Below are positions 35,001 to 43,114 of a DNA stretch of 64,000 nucleotides, piece after piece. Numbering within the stretch: the stretch's first letter is position 1; every line of letters starts with the position of its first letter. Origin of the DNA: CAYWRZ01 sp964460845 (GTDB taxonomy: Bacteria > Bacteroidota > Bacteroidia > Flavobacteriales_D > UBA2798); contig CAYWRZ010000007.1 in the NCBI GenBank assembly GCA_964460845.1, positions 128,568-192,567 on the forward strand. Direction: 5' to 3'. Below the pieces are notes generated by a model. That model did not search any database, was not told the DNA's origin, and saw only the letters and a program-made list of their open reading frames with translations. Made by a program: the position numbers and the translations under genes.

Positions 35001-35910
35001 GCTTTCGACGATGGGTAACGATCCGAGCTCACCGATTATGTCTTTTAAGCTGCGCAAAAATGTGATTTACAAAGGAAAGGCTACCGTAACCAACGGAGAA
35101 TTTGCTTTTTCTTTTATTGTTCCCAAAGACATTGCCTATCAGTTTGGTTCGGGCAAGCTCAGCTATTATGCGCACAACGGCAGTGAGGATGCCAACGGCT
35201 ATGAGTATAGGGCTACGGTAGGAGGCACCAATCCCAATGCGCCGGTTGATGAAACGGGACCGCAGATTTCCCTCTATCTCAACGACGATAAATTCGTGCC
35301 TGGAGGCATTACCGACGAATCGCCCCGGCTCTATGCCCGCGTGTCGGACGAAAGCGGGATCAATACCGTGGGAACAGGCATCGGGCACGACATTACTGCC
35401 GTGCTCAACGACAATACCAACAATACCCTTATCCTGAACGATTATTACGAGTCGGATGCCAACACATATAAGAGCGGACGGGTTTCTTATCCCTTCAACG
35501 ATCTTCCCGAAGGGGCGCACAAGCTGCGCTTCAAAGTATGGGACGTTTACAATAATTCGGGCGAAGCGGAAACCGATTTTGTGGTGGCCAAATCGGCCGA
35601 GCTGGCCTTAGAGCACGTGCTGAACTACCCTAATCCTTTCAGTACGCGTACTCAGTTTTTCTTTGAGCACAATCAGGTCTGTCATTCGCTCAAAGTGCAG
35701 ATACAGGTATTTACCGTGTCGGGTAAAATTGTAAAGAATATTCACCAGATAGTGCGCACTCAGGGATTCAGGGTAGAGCCTATAGAATGGGACGGGCGCG
35801 ATGATTTCGGTGACCGTTTGGCTACGGGGGTATATGTGTACCGTGTGAAGGTGCAAACCGACGAAGGTAAAACGCTCGAAAAATTCGAAAAGCTGGTCAT
35901 CCTGAACTAA
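32002..35910 (+). CDS. porU: Type IX secretion system sortase PorU
   Basis: A gingipain-like sortase of 1302 residues if started at the TTG at 32002, which gives the signal peptide LKTRTLLFLLLFSGSLSAFA; no ATG is available, and the frame extends to another TTG at 31930. The C25 domain has its catalytic His in YIGHGGGRGW (His808) and Cys in TATCEFARFD (Cys842), numbered from 32002. The C-terminus, VLNYPNPFSTRTQF ... WDGRDDFGDRLATGVYVYRV, matches the PorU end domain. PorU removes C-terminal sorting domains from T9SS cargo at the outer membrane and links cargo to lipopolysaccharide. porV follows after 61 bp. Confidence 0.93.
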   Translation: MKTRTLLFLLLFSGSLSAFAQDKVLEQQLRWYPAIKEMTDVEGVKMFYLGFQGAYYNPDRYTMPYFNTDFSLPAQVTGLRAEVDNLTYSALTAEEAKLVDPALIESSLRVHTAVSWERLRPVGGLSFLPFVKNPATGEISKVNSFRIRLYYERNAASANTRSGSRSFASSSVLSSGDWYKIGVTQTGVFRINHAFLRQLGINTDDLPSAAINIYGNSVGMLPELNSVYRPDDLLKNAIYVADGGDGKFDPEDYILFYARNSHNWSYNTPGGYYEHRRNMYSDTSYYFINIETTAPAPKRIASQTPVTASPSHTVTTFDDYVTFENDDVNLLKSGREWFGDLYDYIVERSYTLSFPNIVPTEPIKLKAEFAANMPGYDSSAFRLTIEGTGVSARCAIVGVGVGVHVPVANVAGRVITFTSSSPELKINLTYDKPTASARGWLNYFHATARRNLQLVGNFMPFRDHASVGPGNIADFYLNASVAPWVWEVTSPSEVRSLTLNNLSPNSYNFRVATDSLREFVAFNPATVLPSPVAFGRVANQDLHALGYADMLIVAHPTFLQEANDLALFHQEEGLSVHVVTVDQVYNEFSSGMRDATAIKQFARMFYKRAGSDPNLVPRYLLLFGGGSYDNKNRIGGTGALIPTYQSVNSTSTTGGSFVSDDYFVMLDDHENMNNTDRLDMAIGRLPVRSKKEARDVVQKIKAYSVNTGNVDPNAQNCCEGGEGAGSMGDWRNIYFFVADDEDGSDFVRAAEEFADSLRNWSPALNIDKAYLDAYLQQSTPGGQRYPQATEDIKRRVSQGALVVNYIGHGGGRGWAHERILDVTTINGWNNSPNLPLFMTATCEFARFDDPTATSAGEFVLLNPNGAGIALFTTTRLVYMGPNEVLNRNFNRLVMEHINGRPRTLGEIFMLTKNVTISGNPSITVNTRNFTLLGDPAVRLKSPVHNVVTDSINGVHISMATDTLKALSQVTIKGHIEDYTGQRLTSFNGLVFPTVYDKEQSLSTMGNDPSSPIMSFKLRKNVIYKGKATVTNGEFAFSFIVPKDIAYQFGSGKLSYYAHNGSEDANGYEYRATVGGTNPNAPVDETGPQISLYLNDDKFVPGGITDESPRLYARVSDESGINTVGTGIGHDITAVLNDNTNNTLILNDYYESDANTYKSGRVSYPFNDLPEGAHKLRFKVWDVYNNSGEAETDFVVAKSAELALEHVLNYPNPFSTRTQFFFEHNQVCHSLKVQIQVFTVSGKIVKNIHQIVRTQGFRVEPIEWDGRDDFGDRLATGVYVYRVKVQTDEGKTLEKFEKLVILN

Positions 35911-35971
35911 GCGCAATATAAAAAGCCCTTTTACGTATATTTGTTGTCCTTTTATAAGATAGCTTTCTAAA

Positions 35972-37264
35972 ATGAGATTCATAACCATAGGGTTAACAGG
36001 TCTGACCTTAGCATCCTCCCTCTCTGTTTCTGCTCAAAATCAGGCCGACAGGGCCAAGGAGGTACAGCTTAACACCCTGACTACTGCCGTTCCTTTTCTG
36101 CTGATTGGTCCCGACTCCCGTTCGGGGGCAATGGGCGATGCGGGAGTGGCGATTTCTCCCGATGCCAATTCCCTTCACTGGAACGCCTCCAAGCTGGCTT
36201 TTGCCGAGAATGATCTGGAATTTTCCATGAGCTATTCGCCCTGGCTGCGTAGTTTGGTTCCCGATATTAACCTGGCTTATCTGAGCGGCTACAAACGCCT
36301 CGATAAAGAACAGACCATCGGTTTCGGTCTCCGTTATTTTTCGTTGGGCAATATTACCTTTACCGATCAGGCCGGTAGTGTGATTCGAGAATTTACGCCT
36401 AACGAGTTTTCGGTCGATGGGGCTTATGCGCGTAAGCTGTCTGATCGTTTTTCTATGGCGATGTCGGCCCGTTTCATTTATTCCAACCTTACCGGTGGCG
36501 TGGCGGTAGGAAGTGCCGATACCAAGGCGGGTAAATCGGGTGCGGTCGATGTGTCGGCTTTTTACCAAAGCGAGGAATTTCGTATGGGAGAAACCGATGC
36601 CATATTCGCTGCGGGGATCAATATTTCCAATATCGGTGCGAAAATGTCGTACACCAACACTTCGCAACGCGACTTTTTGCCGACCAACCTGCGTTTGGGT
36701 AGCGCCCTTACCTTGAAGCCCGACGAGTACAATAAAGTAACTTTTGCGATCGATTTTAATAAGCTGCTGGTCCCCACACCGCCTATTTACATGGTAAACT
36801 CCAGTAATTCGGTGGTGTACGATTCGGAAGGCAATCCTGTTATTCTTAGCGGACGCGATCCCAACGTGGGTGTAGCTGCCGGAATTTTCGGGTCTTTTAC
36901 CGATGCACCTGGATTTTTTCAGCTCGACGGCAACGGAAATCCAGCCTTGGATGCCGATGGCAATCAGATCATCAAAAAAGGCAGCCGTTTGGTCGAGGAG
37001 CTGCGTGAGATCAATATTTCTCCGGGTATAGAGTGGTGGTATTCCGACCAGTTTGCTGTGCGTGGCGGTTATTTCCATGAGCATGCCAGCAAAGGGAACC
37101 GTAAATTTTTTACCCTGGGTGCCGGACTCCGTTACAGCGTGTTCGCCCTCGATCTTTCTTATCTGATTTCCGTTTCACAACAAAATCCGCTGGCGCGTAC
37201 CCTGCGTTTTACGCTGCGTTTCAGTTTCGAGGATTTGAAGAAAAAGCCCTCGGCCGACAAGTAA
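35972..37264 (+). CDS. porV: T9SS outer-membrane shuttle PorV (LptO)
   Basis: A 430-residue FadL-like barrel. The signal peptide ends SLSVSAQ; then TTAVPFLLIGPDSRSGAMGD and AGVAISPDANSLHWNASKLA are the diagnostic PorV N-terminus. PorV takes folded cargo from the SprA/Sov channel and delivers it to PorU. The order porU-porV, next to gldJ and upstream of cdd-pdhA-pdhC, is the arrangement known from flavobacteria, with ispF and the polyphosphate pair inserted here. A TATATTTG -7-like box lies at 35936-35943 without a good -33 partner. The stop overlaps the ispF start by one base (TAATG). Confidence 0.95.
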   Translation: MRFITIGLTGLTLASSLSVSAQNQADRAKEVQLNTLTTAVPFLLIGPDSRSGAMGDAGVAISPDANSLHWNASKLAFAENDLEFSMSYSPWLRSLVPDINLAYLSGYKRLDKEQTIGFGLRYFSLGNITFTDQAGSVIREFTPNEFSVDGAYARKLSDRFSMAMSARFIYSNLTGGVAVGSADTKAGKSGAVDVSAFYQSEEFRMGETDAIFAAGINISNIGAKMSYTNTSQRDFLPTNLRLGSALTLKPDEYNKVTFAIDFNKLLVPTPPIYMVNSSNSVVYDSEGNPVILSGRDPNVGVAAGIFGSFTDAPGFFQLDGNGNPALDADGNQIIKKGSRLVEELREINISPGIEWWYSDQFAVRGGYFHEHASKGNRKFFTLGAGLRYSVFALDLSYLISVSQQNPLARTLRFTLRFSFEDLKKKPSADK

Positions 37265-37755
37265 TGCGTTATCCCCGTATAGGTATTGGTTTCGATGTGC
37301 ATCAGTTGGCCGAAGGAGAAGACTTTTGGCTTGGTGGTGTGCTGGTTCCCAGCGAAAAAGGCGCCGTAGGTCATTCCGATGCCGACGTGCTGCTCCACGC
37401 CATTTGCGACGCCATGTTAGGAGCCCTGGCGCTCAAAGATATAGGCTATCATTTTCCGGATACTTCTGCCGATTATAAGGGTATAGACAGTAAAATTCTG
37501 CTTGCCCGTGTTCACGGTCTGATCCGCGAGAAAGGTTATAAAGTGGGAAATATAGACTCGACACTTTGTTTGGAACGTCCCAAAATCAAGCCCTATATTG
37601 ATCAGATGCAGCAAAGCATTGCGCGTGTGCTGGAGATTGAGGAGAGTGCCGTTTCGGTGAAAGCCACCACTTCCGAAAAAATGGGATACGTGGGCCGTCA
37701 GGAAGGCGTAAACGCGTATGCGGTAGTGCTGTTAGTGCCGGTCGAGCAGGTCTGA
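37264..37755 (+). CDS. ispF: 2-C-methyl-D-erythritol 2,4-cyclodiphosphate synthase
   Basis: A 163-residue cytoplasmic enzyme of the MEP isoprenoid pathway that cyclises CDP-ME 2-phosphate and releases CMP. The metal site is visible in GIGFDVHQL (Asp11, His13) and HSDADVLLHA (His45); the substrate motifs DTSADYKGIDS and the C-terminal ATTSEKMGYVGRQEG are intact. Length is normal. It is coupled to porV through a TAATG junction, so an isoprenoid enzyme is translated with a secretion component; this looks like convenience rather than shared function. Confidence 0.96.
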   Translation: MRYPRIGIGFDVHQLAEGEDFWLGGVLVPSEKGAVGHSDADVLLHAICDAMLGALALKDIGYHFPDTSADYKGIDSKILLARVHGLIREKGYKVGNIDSTLCLERPKIKPYIDQMQQSIARVLEIEESAVSVKATTSEKMGYVGRQEGVNAYAVVLLVPVEQV

Positions 37756-37774
37756 TTTTCAGTAAAAGATATAG

Positions 37775-38542
37775 TTAATCGTCAGGGTCGTCGTTGGCCG
37801 GATCGTCTTTTTTGGTATAATCGCTCAGTGGGGCGGAACCCGATTCGTAATAATAAATCTGCAACAGGGCGGTATCTTTCAGAAAATCGATTTTTCCGAT
37901 AGTGACCCGGTTAATTTTCAAGCCGGTTCGTTGTTCCAAATCTTTGATCAGCAACGCCTTGTGCTGAGGTTTGATAAGCTCTATTTTTTCGTACAGCACT
38001 AATTTTGACGATTCGTGGCGCAGCAGCCAGATTTTTTCCAGCCCGTACACAAAAATTACCACCATCAAATTGGTAAATATCAGCTCGGCATAGCTCACCG
38101 AAGGTCCCGCCAGCGCGTTGATGACCGAAATTCCGATCACGATGAACAGGTAGGTCATTTCTTTGATGGGAATGGTATCGGTGCGATAACGGATAATGCC
38201 GAACACGGCAAACAGTCCGAGCGCCATACCTAATCCGAGGTTGTTTTTATGCAGGATAAAACAAATGAAAAAGGTGATCAGGGAAATGAGCATGTAGGTG
38301 AAAAGGTAGTCTTTACGCCGGGTAGTGGGGTAATAAATCAGTCTGACAATAAAAAATAAGGTCAGCAGGTTAAATGAAAATTTGAAGACGAGCTGCCAAA
38401 AATCGTTTTCTATCAGCGGAGTGTTCAGGAAAGCCAGCACTCCGTCGGTCGAAGTGCCTGAAGCAAGGGCAGCCGGTTCTTCGGAATGAAGCCCTGTAGC
38501 TTGCAGTTGGAAGAGGTTTTCGAAAAAAGAGAAAATTTTCAT
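37775..38542 (-). CDS. DUF4956 membrane protein
   Basis: A 255-residue protein with an N-terminal soluble stretch and four hydrophobic segments between residues 50 and 150 (FKFSFNLLTLFFIVRLIYY; YLFTYMLISLITFFICFIL; LGMALGLFAVFGIIRYRT; LFIVIGISVINALAG), then a soluble C-terminal domain of about 100 residues. The RYRTDTIPIKEMTYLF stretch after the third helix is typical of DUF4956. The family is almost always next to a VTC-type polyphosphate polymerase, as here with a 6-bp gap, and is thought to assist it at the membrane. Confidence 0.88.
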   Translation of the reverse strand: MKIFSFFENLFQLQATGLHSEEPAALASGTSTDGVLAFLNTPLIENDFWQLVFKFSFNLLTLFFIVRLIYYPTTRRKDYLFTYMLISLITFFICFILHKNNLGLGMALGLFAVFGIIRYRTDTIPIKEMTYLFIVIGISVINALAGPSVSYAELIFTNLMVVIFVYGLEKIWLLRHESSKLVLYEKIELIKPQHKALLIKDLEQRTGLKINRVTIGKIDFLKDTALLQIYYYESGSAPLSDYTKKDDPANDDPDD

Positions 38543-38548
38543 GGGCGA

Positions 38549-39298
38549 TCAGGCGGCTTGTGTGATTTTGCGAATAAGCAATATTTTTTCTTTGAAATTA
38601 TTGTATTTCAGATCGGGTTGGGTCAGCACCGAGCCGCAGCAGTACTTGCTGAGTCCCGATTCCCTTATCCCGTATTTTTTCATAAGTTGTATAAAGGTAG
38701 AATTACGGTTCGGTTTTTCCTGCTTTACTTCGGCAATCGTTAATTGCGGCAGCGGTACTTCCGTATTTTGATGGCTGAAGCGAATGTCCACGTCGAAGGT
38801 AACTCTTTCTTTTTCGGTACGGTGTACCAGCGTGATACGCCTGAAATGATTGTGCAGGGCAGGCCACAGCGGCGGTGCCGAAGGCAGCTTACGAAGCAGG
38901 AACTCGCGGGCGTTTTCGGGAATCGTTTCGCTGAATGCATCCAAGGCGATACGTGATTTGAAGGATTGTTCGTTTTTTTTTCGTTTTACTTCGAGAAAAA
39001 ACAGCGACGATTCCTTGTAATTCCGCATCCGCACCTTAAAGCGTTCGGCTTTTTCGTGGTGGTGATCCAGAAAAAAACGCCTTTCGGGTGTATCGAAATA
39101 CAGGGTATGGTACTGGCTAATGCGCACTCCTGAGGTGTCGAGTATCCGGTAATCGGCTTGGCATTGCGTCAGAATTTCGGGCAGAATTTTCTCGTGAAAA
39201 GCAAATTTAAGATCGTACCGTTTCATCAGCTTTACGTGGTCCATTTCGGCTAACGAGAGCGGGTCAAGCGTGTGCAATATGGAGTGAATTCCGTTCAA
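38549..39298 (-). CDS. VTC-domain polyphosphate polymerase-like protein
   Basis: A 249-residue protein of the VTC/CYTH-like tunnel fold. It begins with the typical MKRYDLKFAFHEKILPEIL, then TLYFDTPERRFFLDHHHEKAERFKVRMRNY, rich in the basic residues that line the tunnel, and later FLEVKRKKNE, VTFDVDIRFS and TIAEVKQEKPN with the catalytic acidic positions. The yeast VTC4 homologue makes polyphosphate from ATP. It is the first gene of a two-gene leftward unit with DUF4956, and polyphosphate synthesis is inferred from family and context. Confidence 0.86.
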   Translation of the reverse strand: MNGIHSILHTLDPLSLAEMDHVKLMKRYDLKFAFHEKILPEILTQCQADYRILDTSGVRISQYHTLYFDTPERRFFLDHHHEKAERFKVRMRNYKESSLFFLEVKRKKNEQSFKSRIALDAFSETIPENAREFLLRKLPSAPPLWPALHNHFRRITLVHRTEKERVTFDVDIRFSHQNTEVPLPQLTIAEVKQEKPNRNSTFIQLMKKYGIRESGLSKYCCGSVLTQPDLKYNNFKEKILLIRKITQAA

Positions 39299-39502
39299 TT
39301 TCAGTGTGTCGGAGTGTGAGGGAAAAGGGATATCGGTTTGGAATAATAGTCAAATTTTTAAATTTTTTCCCACATAACGTATATAAGCCGGCGGATATTT
39401 TAAAAAGGAAATTGTTCTGCGGTTCGGTAGTCGGCATTCACGGGTGTTTTTTGTATCTTTCGGCGTGGTAAATTCGTGCGTATTTTTCATTTGAGAACCT
39501 CT

Positions 39503-40000
39503 ATGCCATCGACTTCTTCCTCACTGGTTTTTCACTATACCGAATACGATTCTGCGGCCGATTTGCCCGCCGATGAGCAGCAATTGCTGCAGCAGGCAAG
39601 GGAAGCCTCACGTAAGGCTTATGCCCCTTATTCGCGGTATCAGGTAGGCGCAGCGCTGTTGCTCGAAGACGGAACGCTTGTGATAGGCAGCAACCAGGAG
39701 AACGCGGCCTATCCTTCGGGGCTTTGTGCCGAACGGGTGGCTTTTTTTGCCGCAGGGGCTCAGCATCCCGGCAAAAGAATACAAAAAGTGGCGATAACCG
39801 CTCATGCCCTCGATTTTGAAGTGAATCATCCGGTAGCACCCTGCGGGGCTTGCAGACAGGCTATGGTCGAGTACGAAAACAGGCAGGAACAGGACATACG
39901 TGTGCTGCTTGCCGCCGATACCGGGAAAGTGTATGCCGTACACAGCCTGCACAGTCTTTTGCCCCTGGTCTTTCGCGAGGCGAAGCTACGCCGGGAGTAA
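39503..40000 (+). CDS. cdd: Cytidine deaminase
   Basis: A 165-residue zinc enzyme of pyrimidine salvage that deaminates cytidine and deoxycytidine. The zinc motifs are intact: SGLCAERVAFF (Cys-Ala-Glu, so the all-Cys tetrameric class) and PVAPCGACRQAM. Residues AYAPYSRYQVGAALL bind the nucleoside. The ATG at 39503 is preferred to an in-frame GTG at 39476. It heads the rightward group cdd-pdhA-pdhC that follows porV in many flavobacteria. Confidence 0.93.
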   Translation: MPSTSSSLVFHYTEYDSAADLPADEQQLLQQAREASRKAYAPYSRYQVGAALLLEDGTLVIGSNQENAAYPSGLCAERVAFFAAGAQHPGKRIQKVAITAHALDFEVNHPVAPCGACRQAMVEYENRQEQDIRVLLAADTGKVYAVHSLHSLLPLVFREAKLRRE

Positions 40001-40021
40001 AAGCGCGCAAAAGCGGGTGGC

Positions 40022-40053
40022 TTGCGGCTGCCCCGAAGAAATTATTATATTTG
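40022..40053 (+). promoter_or_regulatory. Candidate promoter for pdhA
   Basis: TTG at 40022-40024 and TATATTTG at 40046-40053, 21 bases apart, fit the Bacteroidota -33/-7 pattern and end 23 bp before the pdhA ATG. Confidence 0.5.
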
Positions 40054-40076
40054 CCCGACTACATAAATCGCAATTC

Positions 40077-41132
40077 ATGGCTTCGAAAAGCAACGCAAAA
40101 AAGACAACTGCCAAACCTTCGGCCGCTAAGGAAGAGAAGAAAGTGAAGTTTTCGAAAGAGACTTACCTGAAGTGGTACGAAGATATGCTGGTTATGCGCC
40201 GCATAGAAGAAAAAACAGGTCAGCTTTATATCCAGCAGAAATTCGGTGGTTTTTGTCACCTCTATATCGGTCAGGAAGCTGTGGTAGCCGGCACCGTATC
40301 GGCTACGCGTAAAAGCGACAAGCATATTACCGCTTACCGCGATCACGCGCATCCTATCGGGCTGGGGGTACATCCCAAATATATGATGGCCGAGCTTTAC
40401 GGGCGCAGTACCGGTATGTCGAAAGGAAAAGGCGGATCCATGCACATGTTCCACAAAGAGACCAACCTGATGGGAGGGCATGGAATTGTGGGTGCACAGA
40501 TTCCTATGGGAGCAGGTATAGCTTTTGCCGAAAAATACCTCGGTACCGAAAATGTATGCATCTGCTCTATGGGCGATGGCGCCGTGCGTCAGGGTGCGCT
40601 TCACGAAACTTTCAACATGGCGATGATGTGGAAGCTGCCCGTGATTTTTATCATTGAGAACAACAATTACGCGATGGGTACTTCGGTGGCACGCTCTACC
40701 AACGTTACCGATCTGTCGGAAATAGGCAAATCGTATCACATGCCTTCTTTTAGTGTGGATGGAATGAGTGTCGAGGCCGTACACCTGGCTATCGAAGAGG
40801 CCTGCGATCGCGCCCGTCGTGGCGATGGTCCTACGCTGCTCGATATCCGTACCTACCGTTACAAAGGGCATTCTATGTCTGATCCGCAGAAATACCGTCA
40901 GAAAGACGAAGTGGAACAGTACAAGAAAAACGATCCTATCGAGCAGGTGCTCGCCACGATCAAAGCCAATAAATACGCTACTGCGGCGCAGCTTGAAGCG
41001 ATCGACAAAAAGGTGGACGCTATCGTGGAAGAATCGGTGCAGTTTGCCGAAGAGTCTCCATTGCCCGACGCCTCTGAGCTTTACAAAGATGTGTACGCCG
41101 AAGAAGGCTACCCCTACATTATAGAATACTAA
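40077..41132 (+). CDS. pdhA: Pyruvate dehydrogenase E1 component, alpha subunit
   Basis: A 351-residue thiamine-diphosphate enzyme that decarboxylates pyruvate and acetylates the lipoyl arm of E2. It starts at the ATG of MASKSNAKKTT; the longer frame from 39900 runs through cdd. A Lys/Ala-rich tail of 25 residues precedes the core with RRIEEKTGQLYIQQ, GFCHLYIGQEA, the TPP-binding CSMGDGAVRQGALHETF and ENNNYAMGTS, and the phosphorylation-loop-like RYKGHSMSDPQ. The E1 beta gene is not adjacent; pdhC follows after 53 bp, an arrangement common in Bacteroidota. Confidence 0.95.
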   Translation: MASKSNAKKTTAKPSAAKEEKKVKFSKETYLKWYEDMLVMRRIEEKTGQLYIQQKFGGFCHLYIGQEAVVAGTVSATRKSDKHITAYRDHAHPIGLGVHPKYMMAELYGRSTGMSKGKGGSMHMFHKETNLMGGHGIVGAQIPMGAGIAFAEKYLGTENVCICSMGDGAVRQGALHETFNMAMMWKLPVIFIIENNNYAMGTSVARSTNVTDLSEIGKSYHMPSFSVDGMSVEAVHLAIEEACDRARRGDGPTLLDIRTYRYKGHSMSDPQKYRQKDEVEQYKKNDPIEQVLATIKANKYATAAQLEAIDKKVDAIVEESVQFAEESPLPDASELYKDVYAEEGYPYIIEY

Positions 41133-41185
41133 ATTTTCGCAGAATTACCAGCGAAAGAAAGCACACCATTCATTCTGAAAAAATT

Positions 41186-42499
41186 ATGGCGGAAATTGTA
41201 AGAATGCCGAAGCTGAGCGATACCATGACCGAAGGTGTGGTGGCTCAATGGCACAAAAAAGTGGGCGACACGGTTAAATCGGGTGAACTGCTGGCCGAGA
41301 TCGAAACCGATAAAGCCACGATGGAGTTTGAATCTTTCCAGAACGGTGTATTGTTGCATATCGGTGTGGAAAAGGGAAAATCGGCTGCGGTAGATTCCAT
41401 ATTGGCGATTTTAGGCGAAAAAGGAGAAGATATTTCAGCCCTGCTGGAAGAGGAGAAAAATAAAGGTGCAGCCTCCGGCCAAAAAGAAGACACGGAAAAG
41501 AAGGACGAGCCTAAAAAGGAAGAACCTAAAGCTACGGCACAGAAAGAGGAGAAAGAAAAGAGCGGGGATACCGAAAAGAAAAAAACGGATTCCGAAAGCA
41601 AGCCTGCGGCCTCGGGACAGAAAACTGTAGTGCGCACGGCTGCTTCGGGCGAGAACGGTCGTACCAAAGCTTCTCCGCTAGCGCGTAAGCTGGCCGAAGA
41701 AAAAGGACTAAAAATAGAGCGCTTGCAGGGCACGGGAGAAGGCGGACGTATCGTGAAACGCGATATTGAAAATTACGCCGGTCCGGGTATGCAGCCCCAG
41801 GCGGTAGAAAGCTATACGGAAGTATCGGTATCGCAAATGCGTAAAACCATTGCCCGCCGTTTGGCCGAGAGTAAATTTTCGGCACCGCATTTTTACCTGA
41901 CAGTCGAAATCGACATGGATCGTGCCATTGATGCACGTAAATCCATTTTGGATATTACCGGCGTCAAGATTTCGTTCAATGATTTGGTCATCAAAGCGGT
42001 GGCTACGGCGCTGAAAAAGCACCCGGCGGTTAATTCCGCCTGGCTGGGCGACCGTATCCGTTACAACGACCACGTGCATATCGGTGTGGCTGTCGCTGTC
42101 GAAGACGGACTGCTGGTACCGGTAGTGCGTTTTGCCGATACCAAGCCCCTTTCGCAGATTGCGGCCGAAGTGAAGGATTATGCGCAGCGGGCGAAAGAGA
42201 AAAAGCTGCAACCGCAGGACTGGGAAGGCAATACCTTTACCATTTCCAACCTGGGTATGTTCGGTATCGATGAGTTTACCGCCATTATCAATCCGCCCGA
42301 TGCCTGTATCTTAGCCGTAGGGGGCATTCGCCAAACACCTGTGGTTAAAAACGGACAAATTGTGCCGGGTAACCTTATGAAAGTGACGCTTTCCTGCGAT
42401 CACCGTGTGGTAGATGGCGCTACGGGAGCCGCTTTCCTGCAAACCTTCCGCCAGTACCTCGAAAATCCGGCGGTACTCTTAGGACAGTACACGATTTAA
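41186..42499 (+). CDS. pdhC: Pyruvate dehydrogenase E2, dihydrolipoamide acetyltransferase
   Basis: A 437-residue E2 with one lipoyl domain at residues 1-80 (lipoylated Lys43 in EIETDKATMEFES), a highly charged Glu/Lys linker at 88-145, a peripheral-subunit-binding domain at about 160-197 (KASPLARKLAEEKGLKIERL) and the catalytic domain. The active-site His406 and Asp410 lie in SCDHRVVDGATG. It moves the acetyl group to CoA in the multi-enzyme core. It is cotranscribed with pdhA and followed by a terminator. Confidence 0.95.
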   Translation: MAEIVRMPKLSDTMTEGVVAQWHKKVGDTVKSGELLAEIETDKATMEFESFQNGVLLHIGVEKGKSAAVDSILAILGEKGEDISALLEEEKNKGAASGQKEDTEKKDEPKKEEPKATAQKEEKEKSGDTEKKKTDSESKPAASGQKTVVRTAASGENGRTKASPLARKLAEEKGLKIERLQGTGEGGRIVKRDIENYAGPGMQPQAVESYTEVSVSQMRKTIARRLAESKFSAPHFYLTVEIDMDRAIDARKSILDITGVKISFNDLVIKAVATALKKHPAVNSAWLGDRIRYNDHVHIGVAVAVEDGLLVPVVRFADTKPLSQIAAEVKDYAQRAKEKKLQPQDWEGNTFTISNLGMFGIDEFTAIINPPDACILAVGGIRQTPVVKNGQIVPGNLMKVTLSCDHRVVDGATGAAFLQTFRQYLENPAVLLGQYTI

Positions 42500-42534
42500 G
42501 ACCTTATACGCGCCTTTGGCGTGTACCTCTAAAA

Positions 42535-42575
42535 AAGAACCCCTGAACCTGTGTTGCACAGCTCAGGGGTTTTGT
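42535..42575. terminator. Rho-independent terminator after pdhC
   Basis: Stem AACCCCTGA (42538-42546) with TCAGGGGTT (42563-42571) and further inner pairing, flanked by an A-run and a T-run, lies between pdhC and the convergent DUF7793-like gene. Confidence 0.8.
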
Positions 42576-42591
42576 GTTTGATAAGGGAATT

Positions 42592-43026
42592 TCAGTTGGC
42601 CTCGAACTGGCTGAGCCATTTTACCGCTTCCTGCTCACAGGCAAAGATGCGGGTGGGATTGGCCGGTTTATGGAGGTAGATAAATATTTTGGCGACAAGG
42701 CGGTTGGCCAGGTGATCGGTAAGAAATGCCTGTGCGGCTCTTACTTCCTGCACCCCTTTATGCCTGGCGAGGTATTCGCGCGCTTCGTGCGAGATGGTGC
42801 TGTATATCTGGCGCCCGTCCACCACAAAAGGTCTTTTGCGTCCTTCGCAGATCTGCACGATGGCTTCGGCGTGTTTTACCGCATCTTCAAGTTCCACGCT
42901 TTGTCCGTCGCGGAACCGGGTCCACAAATAGCCCCTTTCGTCCAGCTCGATAACAGCGGTGGACAGTTCTATTCGCGGTATGGGAGGAGCCAGTAATATG
43001 ATAATGAGGGTATAAGCTGTTTGCAA
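42592..43026 (-). CDS. DUF7793/STAS-like small protein
   Basis: A 144-residue protein resembling the SpoIIAA/STAS-like DUF7793 group: TAVIELDERGYLWTRFRDG, EDAVKHAEAIVQICEG, RPFVVDGRQIYSTISHEAREYLA, then FLTDHLANRLVAKIFIYLHKP and RIFACEQEAVKWL. The first 15 residues (MQTAYTLIIILLAPP) may be a slight over-extension; an internal start would give about 125 residues, the usual size. The function is unknown in this family. Confidence 0.65.
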   Translation of the reverse strand: MQTAYTLIIILLAPPIPRIELSTAVIELDERGYLWTRFRDGQSVELEDAVKHAEAIVQICEGRKRPFVVDGRQIYSTISHEAREYLARHKGVQEVRAAQAFLTDHLANRLVAKIFIYLHKPANPTRIFACEQEAVKWLSQFEAN

Positions 43027-43114
43027 AGGTACGATGCTTTTTGCGGAATACCCGTAAACGCTTATACATTTTTAGCTTAATTTGTGAATTATTTGACTGG
43101 AAATGAGCGCTTTT

